Of a stretch of 64,000 nt of DNA, positions 20,748-32,552 are shown piece by piece. Numbering within the stretch: position 1 is the stretch's first letter; each line of letters begins with the position of its first letter. Below the pieces are notes generated by a model that saw only the letters and a program-made list of their open reading frames with translations, ran no database searches and was not told the origin of the DNA. Both the position numbers and the translations under genes were made by a program. Location of the stretch: assembly GCA_022419385.1 (NCBI GenBank), contig JAJUBI010000005.1, forward strand, positions 4,278,001 to 4,342,000. The letters run 5' to 3'. The stretch comes from Paraconiothyrium sp. Pb-2020 (lineage: Eukaryota; Ascomycota; Dothideomycetes; Pleosporales; Didymosphaeriaceae).

Positions 20748-23700
20748 CAGTTGAAGGATAAACCTAAACTCGCTTAGCAGGGTAACTTTGAAGACGCTGG
20801 GCAATGCTCAGCTTGGGCTGTTATGCCGGACGGAAGAAGTGGACGAGTAAAATGGAGTATGAACAAAGAAATCTGGCAAAACAAATGGAAGAAAGGAATA
20901 CAAAACGACGGTCAACGTGTCGGAAGCTGGCAATGTATATCAATGTCATGAACCGTAGGATTGGCGGGTTGTTGATTGCAGTGATAACGAAATGAAGTCC
21001 AAGCCACGAGTCAGCCCTCTCATCATAGCTTTCTGGAGGCCGGTATGCTATATGCCGCCGATGACGCCTAGACGGACGACTACAGTAGAGTTTTCGGGTG
21101 GGCTGGGGCCCTACTCTGGGGCCCTTTAATTTCACCAGGCCGTCTTGAGATGCATCGAAGACGGCGAACCCATATCTGTAGACGGATATGGCTGATGAGA
21201 TGAGGTGAGGTTCAGAAAACGGCCGCTGGCCCCACAGGCGGGACGCGCAGTGACGGACGGGTCGCTGTAAGGCGGACCGATTGGTCTGGCCAGGCGCCGC
21301 CTTAGGCTAAAGGGTGACCCGTTTCGCACACACGGAACGGAGAGGATGGCGGAGAGGCCAACGAAACCGCACAAGGACAGTGAAATGGAGGACGACGGCG
21401 GGGTAGTTTGGGGGAGATGGAGCGCGAGGTGTAGCAGGGCGGGCATTGACGGGGCCCCTGCCTGCAATGCGTCGTCGCTTCCCGGCGCGCCATGTGGAGG
21501 GCAGGGATGCTCGCGACACAGCGGGCAGGAACGCGCATCGAAGCGAGATTGAATGCTCACCTTCACAACTTGGTCACGCACACACAGCGCTTGGTGATGG
21601 TGACGGCGGGCAGCCTTGCGTCGTGCGTGCTTGCTTTTGCGCGCGCGTCGGTCGCAGACAGAGCGGCGGGTGTGCCCGGATCCCGTAGACGACGCGATAT
21701 CGATGGCCTCGAGGCAGCGACGACGACTGATGAAAGCACAACGCGGACGCAGCCGTGGATCAATGGCCGACAACGGGTCGAGTCGAGCCCCGGCAGCACG
21801 GCTTTTTGGGGGGCCTCTGGACGGCACCGGCGCGGATGTGAGTCTGCCATCGATATATTAGCCATGCTTTCCCCTCCGCTGCGAACCCATGGCATGAACA
21901 CTGAGGCCGTGTCGTCTTCCAAGTGCTGGCAGACTTACCGTCTCGCCTCAGAACCAAGCTCGTTCGACTGAACCGTCCTGATCGACCACGGTCTCGACAA
22001 TGGATCCTTCTGTGCCTGGCTTGCCTTCCGGATTCTCCACGGACCGTCGGCGATGAGATTGAAGAGATGTCTTGGTCGAAGCAATTCCAGCGCCAATGCC
22101 TGCGATTCCGGAGCTTCAGTACGCTTTTTCGAGCGGCGATGCTCTTGACAGAAAGATCTCACGCCCCTTTATACTCCTCGTCAGTTCCAGTACCATATTG
22201 CTCTTTGCCCCTCTTGGTGGGGGTTGCATCTCGCTCGAATGGCTTCCCGCCCATCCGCTATTGGTCTCGAAGACATGTTCCTCATTCCGGCGGTCATTCC
22301 ACATGCTCCTCCCCCTGCTGAATCATCCGGCGACGAGGCATGCCTGTCTGGCCTACAATTCAGGGCCCGTGAGGGTGTCAGGCAGGAGCACAAAGCCTCA
22401 TCAGTACGACTCATTAACTCCAACCAGCAGGTCCCGACCTATCTGCATAAGCCACTCAGCCGTCTATGCTCGCATCTGGAAGCTTCCTTAAACCTCACAG
22501 GCGCGTCACCGACGGCGGCATGCATGGGCGCACCCTATACTGACTTCCCCACACGTCTGTACTTGTGGCTCCCCTCCGGTTGCCGAGCCACAAATTAGGA
22601 CTTACTGCCGTGCACGTCGACTGGCTTTCCCCTATAAGTCAAGCCAGGGGTACGAAAAGCCACCAATACCGACCACCAGGCTCTGTGGACTCAAGGTCAA
22701 TGCTTGTACGACTGCAGAGCCTCTTGCTGGAACGCAGTCTCATTGGTCTTGAAAAGCAAAACTGACGGTGGCCAGCCACGCCAACACCGCGGTCGCATCC
22801 ATGTATCCCGACGCCTCGTGGCTGGCAGATATCTTGGGATCTACCGCTCGTGGCAATCATACTAAAATCAGCATGTCCTCTTCACTGGTTCTAAACTAAG
22901 CTGCAGACGCCGAACTCCTCCGTACACAGTTTCCCTGCTCCACATGGCTGCAATGGTGTTGTTGGATTAACGCCTGCCGCTGCATACTCCCATGGTGAGC
23001 TGTTGAGAAAAGCCAAACGTTACCGCCTTACAGCCGTTGTATGTCGACATTGCTGATGGAGGCAACGTCCACATGTGGTGTTCGGCTTTGGTTCGGTTGC
23101 GGCTGCTGGAAGATGTGGAGGTCACTAGCCACGTCGACTTGGCTTGGATGTTCGCCTCGTTTATCTGTCAACAGCTGACATGGTCGGTTTGTATCAGTGT
23201 TTCCAAGTGACATCTCAGAGATTACTAGATCCATAATCTCCGAACTAGCATGCGGAGAGCACGGCCTCGCTGCAAAGATTTTCTCTTCGGCCTTACTCTG
23301 GGGTCTGGTATGATCCGTAGCTATGATCACAAAATGCATAGTCCTTCTGCACGTGGACTTGTTGGGCAGTGCCAGATCTCGTATCGATCGCAAAGTGCAC
23401 AACGATGCTTTTGCGGAAGCGAAGCCGCTGCCGACCCCGGGTGTTGGGCCCGAAGATGCCTGCCACCTCAGATTTCTTCTTTTCGGTTTTCTGCATGGTC
23501 TTTCATCTAAACGCGCGGGATTGCACATGCTCATTACAAGGCTCGTTTCGCTTTTGAGATTGTCATCCGCTCCTCCCGTTGCCCAGCATCCTTCATTTAC
23601 TTCCTTCTGCATGAGGCGGACTTGAGTCGCTCTGTCCACGCTGCAGGGTTTGCCGCCCTCCATCATCACGAATCGGAAATTAAGAGATGTGAGCGTGCGC

Positions 23701-25924
23701 ATGTGAGTCCAAGATGGTTACCGGCTAGCGACGGTCGTCGTTACTCCAGGCGTCTCAGGACAGCATGGCTGGCCATGATTCGCCCAAACGTTGTCGGTTC
23801 AACCCAACTTTCGCATTGCGTATGTCTTGACTTGCCCAAAACAGAATCCACAGCGACTACATGTTAGGTGGCATTGAGCAGAAAGATGCTCCACGACTAG
23901 AGCGGCGTCACGCTCAACACACTGTAGCGCCCTCCACCGTTACAACGACGCGGCCTGGGTGCCGATATCCTTATGCAACTGCTTCATGTCATTCAAGCAT
24001 TCACTTCTCCGTTCTCTAGCCATACGTCACAGCGAACACGCGTCATACCGCCACTACTTACGATCTCCCCCAACTGTCTCGTACAATTCAGCTGCATGAA
24101 GACCCTGTCTCGGTCGAGGCGTACAGCATCCTCGGACACCTTCCGGCGTACCGATTGGGGCAGATTCACGTTTAGGTCCAGGGCTTTGGGGCGCGCCAGA
24201 GTACCTCCATCAGGCCTCGGTTGTCTCCAGAAAAATCGAGGCGCGCCTTGCGGCCTTCTGCGTTCTCTGTGTAAGCGTTGCACAAACGACGGTTCGTGGA
24301 CACGAGCTGTGAGCTAGATCTGATCCCGACTCCGTGGTTGAATGGCGTCTGTCTGCGACTTGTATCTCAATCAAGTCGGTCTCGGACTCGCCACCTCGCA
24401 CCGTCTCGTGTCCGATGCCCATCTGTCTGGAAACAGGTTACTTGATAACATGGGTGGTAGCACAGCGTGCTGCACGAGGGCGATGGTCGGGTCAGGTGGC
24501 GCTCGCGACCACAAAACGGGACTGCATGGCAGTTACGTATGTTGTACCCGCTCACGTAGCTTCAAGACTCACAGCAAGATGTCTTAGCTAATCGCTGGCT
24601 CTAAGTCTGAAGGCACACAGTTCCGGTGAACAATCGGAGCGGATCCGCGCCATAAAGGAACAACTTCTCAACGCAGGCAAGTACCCTTCTCGATTCGACT
24701 AGCGCTCTCCCGTTCAGAAGTCATCTCCACAATTGAGCTCATTGTTTTCGCCTCACTACTCGGAAGTAGACATACCCTGTTTCGTTTACTTCGTATCTCG
24801 TGACATACATTGTCCTGTAACTGACGGACAGTTCCTGCTGGTCGAAAGCAGCGTGCCAAGTGCGTTCGTGGTAGTGCACAGGGATCGAGACTGGGGCTTG
24901 CGCAGAGTACTCATACCATAGGTACGCTGCGGGCTCCTCGGCATCCGCGATATCGGTTGTACGACGCTGATGGCTTGGCTACCGAGGCGTGCGAAAGGAC
25001 TGCTATCTCCTTTGACGTGACCGGTATCAGATAGTACCCAAATGTTTCCACAAAAGCATCATGTTAAGCCCACGATCTGACTGCCACAGCTGATTGTATC
25101 ACCCTGGGCGATATCCCCAGTGAGCAACACCTGCTACCGCTTGAACGGTTGAGCGGGTACACGGTGATCCTCACAGGTGTTATACATAGTCTATAATTCT
25201 ACAGTCACGATTATATCCGACTGTCATCTCCCCTGTGCCTCAAGTTATGCCACACGCAACAACCAACTGTCTGTGCTGTTCCAGTATAGCTGCATAAGCA
25301 AATCGCACGAGTCCGGCTCACTACCCCTGTTCGTGTCGGTCTCCCTTTTATGAAGTCGACATGGAGTGGTCTTGTGCAGGCGGCGAGGTGCATCAAACGC
25401 AGCACGAGCTTACTTTTGCGTTGTTGCACCTGTACGAGGGAGCATTGGGCTGAGGCTAATAGGTAAACGGGTAACCGTATATGGCTAGCGTGTCCCTGGG
25501 TATTGCAAGAGTCGCTCCATAGAGTTGAGATAGCAGAGAATCTGCGTTGGACCGCATTCGACATCAGACTATGACGTACAATGGATGGAGGCGTTCAAGC
25601 AGAATCGTCTGTTCAGCTTGGACTCTAAAGTTTTCAAGATGCTACATTCTGAGGGACTACTCTACCGTGATAAAGCAATTCCGTTCACTCGATCGATGGA
25701 TATCCCATGGCTGAGATAACCACAATATGTGATATCCACCAGCATGACTCGCTTGCTGGCTGATTGCAAGTTGGCCACAGACGTACAATGGGTGGCTTCG
25801 ACGATGCCGCTCAGGCCAGGTGCTTGGCGGCTCTGTGCCCCGCGGCGGTGCTGGAAATTTTGAGCGCGCGCAGCAACTCGCTGATTGACGCATACCAGTT
25901 GCCCCACCTTCGTTTTCCGCCTGC
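20748..25924. other. Gene-free interval, about 5.2 kb
   Basis: No coding region with domain or splice support was found on either strand. The left ~1 kb is GC-rich and may be promoter and leader of the velvet gene. The right ~150 nt is the ArgRS leader. Open frames up to ~230 codons exist but have shuffled, low-information composition. No terminal repeats, reverse-transcriptase or transposase motifs were seen. Confidence 0.5.
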
Positions 25925-28183
25925 ATGCAGCGCCCAACCCGTCCGCTACGAAACATTTTCTCTTCTTCTTCACTTTTGTTTCCATTGAGGCCGCGGGCGA
26001 CTCACACCTTTGTGACTCACACACCTTCCTGCTCAGCGTACACTCGACGCATACCCTCCCGTGTCAGCCCAGGGTACACAATAAAACACCCGCCTACGCG
26101 CAACAAGTCCACGCGACATTACATACAAATCGATACACGGCCGTTTACTCCGTTGGCAAACATGGATACTGCTTCGCAAGCAAAGGCCGTCGAGACCTTG
26201 ACGTCCAAGCTACAGACGCTCGGCATCAACGAGGTGCCTGCCGAACCAAACACATACCCTGCGCTCAACCCCTTCGATCTATACCGTTCGCACGTCGCTG
26301 GACTTCTCTCAAAATCCACAGGCATAGACTCCAAGATCGTATACCCTGCGCTCCAGAGGACTGTTAAGACTGAGCATGGCGATCTGCAAATGGCCGCGGC
26401 GGCCCTCCGTCAGAAGCGCAAGGACATGAAAGAGTTCGCAAAGGAGATCGCAGACGGCTTCCCCGAATCTCCATTGATCGAGAAGGTCGTGGTCATGGAT
26501 GCGCTCGTCATGTTCTGGTTCAAGTCCCAGCCATTGACCAGCCTCGTGGTTCCCGCTGTGCTTAAGGCTGGTGCATCGTACGGCTTCAACAACTTCCAGG
26601 GTCTCCGCGACCCATCCGATCCCTCCAAAGGCCGAAAGAAGATGATCGTCGAGTTCAGTTCGCCAAACATTGCGAAGCCCTTCCACGCAGGCCATTTGCG
26701 AAGCACAATCATTGGTGGTTTTCTCGCGAACCTATACGATGCTGCTGGCTGGGACGTCACGAGGATGAACTACTTGGGTGACTGGGGCAAGCAATACGGC
26801 GTTTTAGCGATAGGATTCGACTTGTACGGATCAGAGGAGGAGCTCGTCAAGAATCCCATTGGCCACCTCTACGACGTTTACGTCAAGATTTCAGCAGTAT
26901 CAAGGGAAGAGGGAGACAAGATGAAGGAATTGAAGCAGAAGATTGAGGAGTTGAAGAAGGAGGACAAGGATGCGTCTCAACTTGAAAAGGAACTCCAAGA
27001 AATCGCCGACAATGGCGTGGACGAGAAGGCGAGGAAATACTTCAAGAGAATGACTGAGGGAGAATCCGTCGCTCTGGGCATCTGGAGGCGATTCAGGGAT
27101 CTTTCCATCGAGAAGTACAAGAAGACATATGCCCGACTCAACATCCGCTACGACGACTACAGCGGTGAATCGCAAGTCAAGGACGAGAGCATGGACCACG
27201 CAGCGAAGGTCATGGAGGAGAAGAAAGTCAGCGAGATCAGTGAAGGCGCCATCATTGTCGACTTGACCAAGTACTCGAAGAAGCTGGGCAAGGCTGTCGT
27301 GAGGAAGAAGGACGGTACCTCTCTATACCTTACTCGTGATATTGCAGCGGTGTCAGAGCGATTCGAGAAGTACAAGTTCGACAAGATGATCTACGTAGTG
27401 GCCAGTCAGCAGGATCTTCATTTGGCTCAGCTTTTCAAGATCCTGGAGGCTATGGGCTACAAGGAGCTGGCCGCTGCTTGCTCGCACGTAAACTTCGGAA
27501 TGGTGCTCGGCATGTCGACCAGGAAAGGCACCGCCAAGTTCTTAGACGACATTCTTGAAACCGTTGCCGAGAAGATGCACGAAGTCATGAAGTCGAACCA
27601 AGCCAAATACGAACAGGTCGCAGACCCCGAGAAGACCGCAGACGTCCTGGGTATTTCAGCCGTCATGGTCCAGGACATGAAGGGCAAGCGCATCAACAAC
27701 TACACCTTCGACATGGACCGCATGACCAGCTTCGAAGGCGACACCGGTCCCTACCTCCAGTACGCGCACGCTCGTCTCTGCAGCATCACCCGAAAGGTCA
27801 CTGCCGCCGTGCCAGAAGTCGCAAACATCGACCTCGCCACCGCAGCAGATCTCACGCTCATCACCGAGCCTCAAGGCATAGATCTGGTCCGCCAGCTAGC
27901 CGCCTGGCCCGACATCTTCATCAACACGCTCAAGACGCAGGAGCCTACTACCGTGCTGACGTACCTGTAAGTCACTCCAACCCCAACTCAAAGTGCAGAA
28001 TCATACTAACGGGAAAACAGCTTCAAGCTTACACACGCACTGTCGTCGTCTTACGACCACCTCCAGATTCTCGGATCCGAGAGGGAGACCATGCTCGCTC
28101 GTTTGGCGCTGTACACCGCAGCCCGCCAGACGCTCAACAACGGCATGCGCATCCTTGGCTTGAGCCCCGTTGAGCGCATGTAA
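25925..28183 (+). CDS. Arginyl-tRNA synthetase, probably dual cytosolic/mitochondrial
   Basis: Exons 25925-27966 and 28021-28183 (54-nt intron) give 734 aa from the first ATG, or 655 aa from the in-frame ATG at 26162. Class I features are clear: the HIGH-type motif AKPFHAGHLRST (residues ~251-262 of the long form) and the KMSKS-type loop MSTRKGT (~530). The C-terminal anticodon-binding domain ends in LGLSPVERM, typical of fungal ArgRS. Residues 1-79 are Arg/Ser/Thr-rich with almost no acidic residues (RPTRPLRNIFSSSSLLFPLRPR), a strong mitochondrial presequence. The body starting MDTASQAKAVE is the cytosolic form. One gene could thus supply both compartments by alternative start or leaky scanning. 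It charges tRNA-Arg. Confidence 0.96.
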
Positions 28184-28853
28184 GACTTTCGCGAACGTCC
28201 TTCGACACCATCGCCGAGAGGCGGCCGCTCAACTTACTTTATGTACGCCGTGAGGACACTGTAACCAGGAGGCAAGGCAATGCCTATGGGCCTGGCAATA
28301 GGAAGGTTGGCTGTGTCTTCTGGCGGGAGGCGTACTGCATATGTCTGGCGTTTGAATTAGCATCTGTTCAGTTCAGGAGGGTTCGCTACTTTGGAGGGTA
28401 CGGGGGGAAGCGTGGCTAGGGGAGTTGAGGTGGATTGATACCAGGGTAGAAGATAAAAGTAAGAGTGTTCATCTGTGGAGCTGCGTAATGCCCAACCTGT
28501 GCCATGATAGACTTTTGATCATCCCTTAAGTACTCGGTCCTCGGCCATATAGGTTACATAGGCCCATTGCAGATGAGGTCCTTACGATAGAATAATTGAG
28601 TAGAATTACAATGACTATCTGCTGGGAAGAACCGGGTATCAAAGCATCCAGTAACTTGATCAGGCGAACTGGGACGTTCTCTTCTACTCAACACCCCGTG
28701 AAGATGATCTTACACACGCCTCCCTCCCCCATGAGAAGCCATCTCAACCGCAAAACGCACCTCCCTTCGCTCTCGTCTCTGACCTTGATCATGACTCTTA
28801 CCGCCCTTATACTCCCTCCGATCCCCATCGAAGCCGTCATCGTAACACCGATC
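28184..28853. other. Convergent intergenic interval, 670 nt
   Basis: 3' flanks of the ArgRS gene (+) and the Shg1-like gene (-). The part 28710-28853 stays open in the Shg1 frame beyond its stop codon (see findings). No separate gene is seen. Confidence 0.5.
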
Positions 28854-31219
28854 CTAACGGCGCCTCGTGCGGCTCCTGCTGCGACTCCGATTACGACTAC
28901 GACTCCGCGAGCGGCTCCGATCGCGCCGTCTTCGATCACGGTCTCGACTTCTATCATGGTCCTTTCCGCGGTCGCGCTCCGGCTCTCGTTCGTTCTGGGT
29001 AGACTCGCGGCCGGGGAGGTAGCGGTCTGACTCCTGCAGTCTGGTTCTACCATCTCGGTTCCCGTCGTAGCGATCGTAGTCACGTTTGCGGTAGTCTCGC
29101 CTGTCATCTCTCCTGTCATCTCGCCTGTCGTCTCTCCTATCATCTCTCCTATCGTCCCGCCTGTCATCTCTCCGGTCGTCTCTGCGGTCGTCTCGTCTGT
29201 CGTCTCTCCTAGACCTCGTGTGATCGCTCCGATCATTCCTGTCGCGGCTGTCGTCGCGTCTACGACCGCCGCCTGGCGCCCAGCGGTCAATCCTCTCAGG
29301 GCTACGGGAACGACTATCGCCACGACGACGCTCAGCAGGAGAGCGGTCGCGGTTTCGAGGGCCTCCGCGGGAGCGGGAACGAGTACGGGAGCGAGATCGG
29401 GCACGGTCTTTACGACGGTCGTCGGGCGATGGGCTCCGGCGAGACTTGCGACGACTGGAGTATGTTTCTCTGGAAGGACTTCGTGCACGGCGCGACTCTC
29501 GGTCGTCACGGCGAGAGCGCTTGTCGTCGTGATCGTCTCTGGTCCTTCGTCTGCTCTCGTCGCGAGCCCGAGAAGAACGCTTCTCGTCTCGTCGGGAGCG
29601 ACGGTCGTCTTCAACTATGGATGCGCGCCTGTCGATGCGGCTCCCACGTGAGCGGCTTCGGCTGTGCTTTCGCATGCTCACACTACGAACAATGCTACGA
29701 GAGCGCGAGCGACCCCTAGGTTTGTCGTGCTTATGAGGAGGCGGCCTGTCCCATCTTGTCTTGGCTTCAGACTCGGTAGAATTAAGAATGAGTCCATCCT
29801 CCAAAGGCAGACCTTCATCCTTTGGAGTTTTCGGTATAGCTGGCGAACCCCCGGGCTTTTCGTCTGTTTTGGTGGGCAACTTGCTTTCGATTGCAGCCAA
29901 CCTAGCAGCGACTGGGTCTTCGGGCACCAGAGACTTTGGTGGACGCGCTTTCCGTGGTGGAGGCTCGAGTGATACTGAACGCCGAGAGAGAAAAGGCCCG
30001 CGGGACTTCGACTTCTTCATCTCTTCGGTTTCCTGGAGTAGAGCTTTGAGTGCCAGATCGTCATCGACTTCAACCTTAATATCGTCAACTTTGACATCTT
30101 CCGCCTTCTCTTCAACCTTGACATCCTTAGTAGGCTTGGGTGACCTTGTGCGCGACCTGCGCCTTGTCCTTACGCGGTCGTCGTCGCGATCCCTCGAACG
30201 ATCTCTACGCCGGTCTGGTGTCCTGCTGCGTGCTCGGCTGTCACGGCGGTGCTCGCGTCGACTGTCACGACGACGATCTCGGTCTCGATCGCGGTCCCTT
30301 TCGCGATCACGCTCTCGTTCGCGCTCACGTTGCCGCTCCTCCTCCTCAAATTTCCGTTCACGTTCTTTGTCTTCCTCTCGGATCCTCTTGAGGCGGGCAG
30401 CTCGTTCAGCCTCCTCCTTCTCTTCCTGTTCCCGCCTGTTCCGCTTATCTTCTTCTTTCTCGCGCTCTATGCGCTCGCGTTCTTGGCGTCGACGTTCTTC
30501 GTCCTCTTCGCGCCTCCTGTCCGCACGTGCTTGGCGTTCTTTTGCACGAGCCTCGTCTTCCTCCCGCTCACGGCGACGGCGCTCCTCTCTCCTTGCCTTT
30601 TCTTCCTTCTCACGCGCGCGCTCCTCTTCCATCTCCCTCTCCCTCACAGCTTCGCGCTCACTGCGCCTCTGCTCTGCCTCGCGAGCCCACTCCTCCTCGC
30701 TCTTGCTCCCTCGCTGTTCTTCTTCGGCAGCCACTTCCGCACCGACTTCAGCAACGCGATACTCTCGCATCTTTTCGCGCCCTTGGGACTGTATGAGGTT
30801 GTTGACCATTTCTTCAATCGCGTCGCGTGCTGCGTTGTATATATCGCCGCGCTCTCCAGCGCCTTCGATTAGTCCCGCGGCCATGTTAGGATCTCTTGAT
30901 AGTAACGAGGGGTTCTTGTCAGTTTCCCGATCGACTAGTTCTTCTAGGGATTTAAGGAGATCGGCTTTCGCAGGCTGATAAAAGGTTAATGACCGCCGCC
31001 ACTGGAAAGTCATAAAGTAGAACTTACGCTGGCCTCAAATTGCGCCCGGACCGCATTGCGAATGCTGTCAAATTCGCCCTTCTTGCGGAACGTGTGCACA
31101 AGTTGATCAATGGCAGAGCGCTTTGACTGCTCTAGGGGAAGCTCCGAAGTTTTTGGTTTCTTATGTGGACGAAGCGCAGGGTCGCCGTCTAGGCCGCGTT
31201 TGTGGCCCACGTCTGCCAT
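28854..31219 (-). CDS. shg1: COMPASS Shg1-domain protein with a long RS/RD-rich tail
   Basis: Exons 31028-31219 and 28854-30974 (53-nt intron) give 770 aa. Residues ~35-125 match the COMPASS-Shg1/BOD1 pattern across the splice: AIDQLVHTFRKKGEFDSIRN, then LLKSLEELVDRETDKN and LIEGAGERGDIYNAARDAI. Shg1 is a subunit of the Set1 histone H3-K4 methyltransferase complex in the nucleus. The rest is unusual. A charged E/R coiled-coil stretch (residues ~170-300) is followed by RS/RD dipeptide regions typical of splicing factors, about ten tandem RRDD units, and a terminal SRSRSR run. Yeast Shg1 is far smaller, so this resembles animal BOD1L-type extension. The ATG at 31219 is the first in frame. It is divergent from the NUXM-like gene. 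Confidence 0.85.
29093..29211 (-). repeat. 12-bp coding minisatellite (RRDD units)
   Basis: About ten consecutive 12-nt units each encode Arg-Arg-Asp-Asp in the Shg1-like protein, the last ending RRDY. Units differ from each other at third positions (for example CTC/CTG/CTA-type changes seen on the plus strand) while the peptide stays nearly constant. Confidence 0.9.
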
Positions 31220-31652
31220 GTCGAGTGTGTGATCGAGTGAAGGGCGGCTTGCGGTCGAGTTGGAGAAGTGCACGACGCAGTTGTTATAAACGAAGTGTTG
31301 AATCGCAGCTCAGCGATTAGTCGTGCACTGAGCTGTTAAGCTGCGCGGGCTTCCAAAGGCCCCGATTTAACAATGAAAGTCGCGAAAAGCATGGCCTCCA
31401 GCAGGTTGTTTCCGAGAAAGTGGACGTGAGGTAGTGGCAGATGCCGTTCCTTACGTCTTGGCGCACGTGACAGTCGCTGCTTCCATCTTTGAGCTCCGCC
31501 GGACAGGCCTCACATCCCGGCCCTGGGCGAACAGAACGCGACCGCACAACACACAATTCCCCGCCCCTGAGCTATCGCGATAGCATCTGCATCCCCCCAA
31601 TTGCAGCCACCACGTTACCCTACGGAAACTCGCAAGCTCGAAATCGCCCGCA
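31220..31652. promoter_or_regulatory. Divergent promoter interval, Shg1-like (-) and NUXM-like (+)
   Basis: 433 nt separate the two start codons. No TATA box in the right position is obvious for either gene. No coding potential is seen. Confidence 0.45.
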
Positions 31653-31980
31653 ATGGTTCACAAGGTGCTCTTCTGGGGCGGACTCGGTAAATATCTCACC
31701 ACCCCTCCGGGCACCCGCTGGAGCTATTTACTGACGACGATGGCGCAATGCAGGTGTCGGCGTAAGACTATGGCAGCTCGGAATTGAGATGCGCCCCCTC
31801 TTCAACCGCGAATCGCTCTGGGTGTACCCTGTCTTCGCAGGCATCGGCGGTAGCTTTGGATACTGGCTCATGGGCGTCGAGCAGCGACAATGGAGGGTAT
31901 TGGCCGACCGACGAGACGCCCTGCTCGAGAAGCGTGCACGAAGGAAGGAGCGTGAGGAAGCTGCGGCACAGGAGGCATAA
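31653..31980 (+). CDS. Mitochondrial complex I accessory subunit, NUXM-like
   Basis: Exons 31653-31686 and 31754-31980 (67-nt intron) give 86 aa. The protein MVHKVLFWGGLGVGVR..LGIEMRPLFNR continues into a hydrophobic helix around VYPVFAGIGGSFGYWLMG and a basic C-terminal helix (LLEKRARRKERE). Length, the single membrane helix and the WQLGIEMRP segment match the small fungal complex I subunit annotated as NUXM or NADH-ubiquinone oxidoreductase 14 kDa. It would be a structural inner-membrane subunit without a cofactor. The first exon of only 34 nt hides the gene from simple frame searches. I recall the family rather than having checked it. Confidence 0.65.
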
Positions 31981-32552
31981 ATCAAGGCTGTACGTGGACA
32001 TCGGAAGAGCGCTCAAGGGTCGTCTTCGCCCTGGTACGCGTCTAATGGGATACAGTTGAGCTAGGTCCGCTGCACCTAGGTAGAGACGCTGGCGGAGGAA
32101 TACGCGCGTTGCGGGACAGTGATTGTGGGCGTTAATGTACTTTACGAACCCTTGAGCCGAGGACTCACTTTGTACAAATTCCTCAATACACCAAAAGCAT
32201 CATCTAAATTGACCCAGCTATGCGTCCAAAACCCACTGATTAACAATGCAATCGTCACGGGAAAGCTGCTGCAACGCGGTGCATCCGTGCATGTTGCAAT
32301 CGGGAGCTGCCCAGATTCGGTAATACTGCCAACTGAATGACTCCTCCTTCCTCAGCCAATCTCCCATTGTGAGAGACCAAGTTTTAGTGTTACAATATTA
32401 TCAAGATGACACTGTGTCCATGTCCAAAATGAAATGATATTTATGCCACAACGACCTGCCAGGTCGACCTCCCTCCTACCGAAAGATACGTCACAACCTG
32501 TGTCGTGCCTGCCAAGCCCACCTCGCTCCTACACCTCCCTCCAATCAGAACC
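31981..32552. other. Intergenic, 572 nt
   Basis: 3' flank of the NUXM-like gene and promoter of the CofD-like gene. No gene is seen. Confidence 0.5.

Noticed and set aside
21132..21827. 231-codon minus-strand open frame upstream of the velvet gene
   Set aside because: GC-rich, Arg/Ser/Pro low-information product in a likely leader region.
23028..23702. 224-codon minus-strand open frame
   Set aside because: No domain, no ordered hydrophobic core, no splice extension and no start context; treated as chance.
28688..29614. 308-codon minus-strand frame rich in Thr/Glu
   Set aside because: An out-of-frame shadow of the repetitive RRDD/RS coding sequence.
29761..30978. 405-codon plus-strand open frame antisense to the Shg1-like gene
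   Set aside because: It is the mirror of RS/RD and E/R-rich codons, giving an artificial Ser/Arg-rich product; the minus-strand protein has the recognised domain.
32119..32340. 73-codon open frame between the NUXM-like and CofD-like genes
   Set aside because: No start context, domain or splice partner; likely intergenic.
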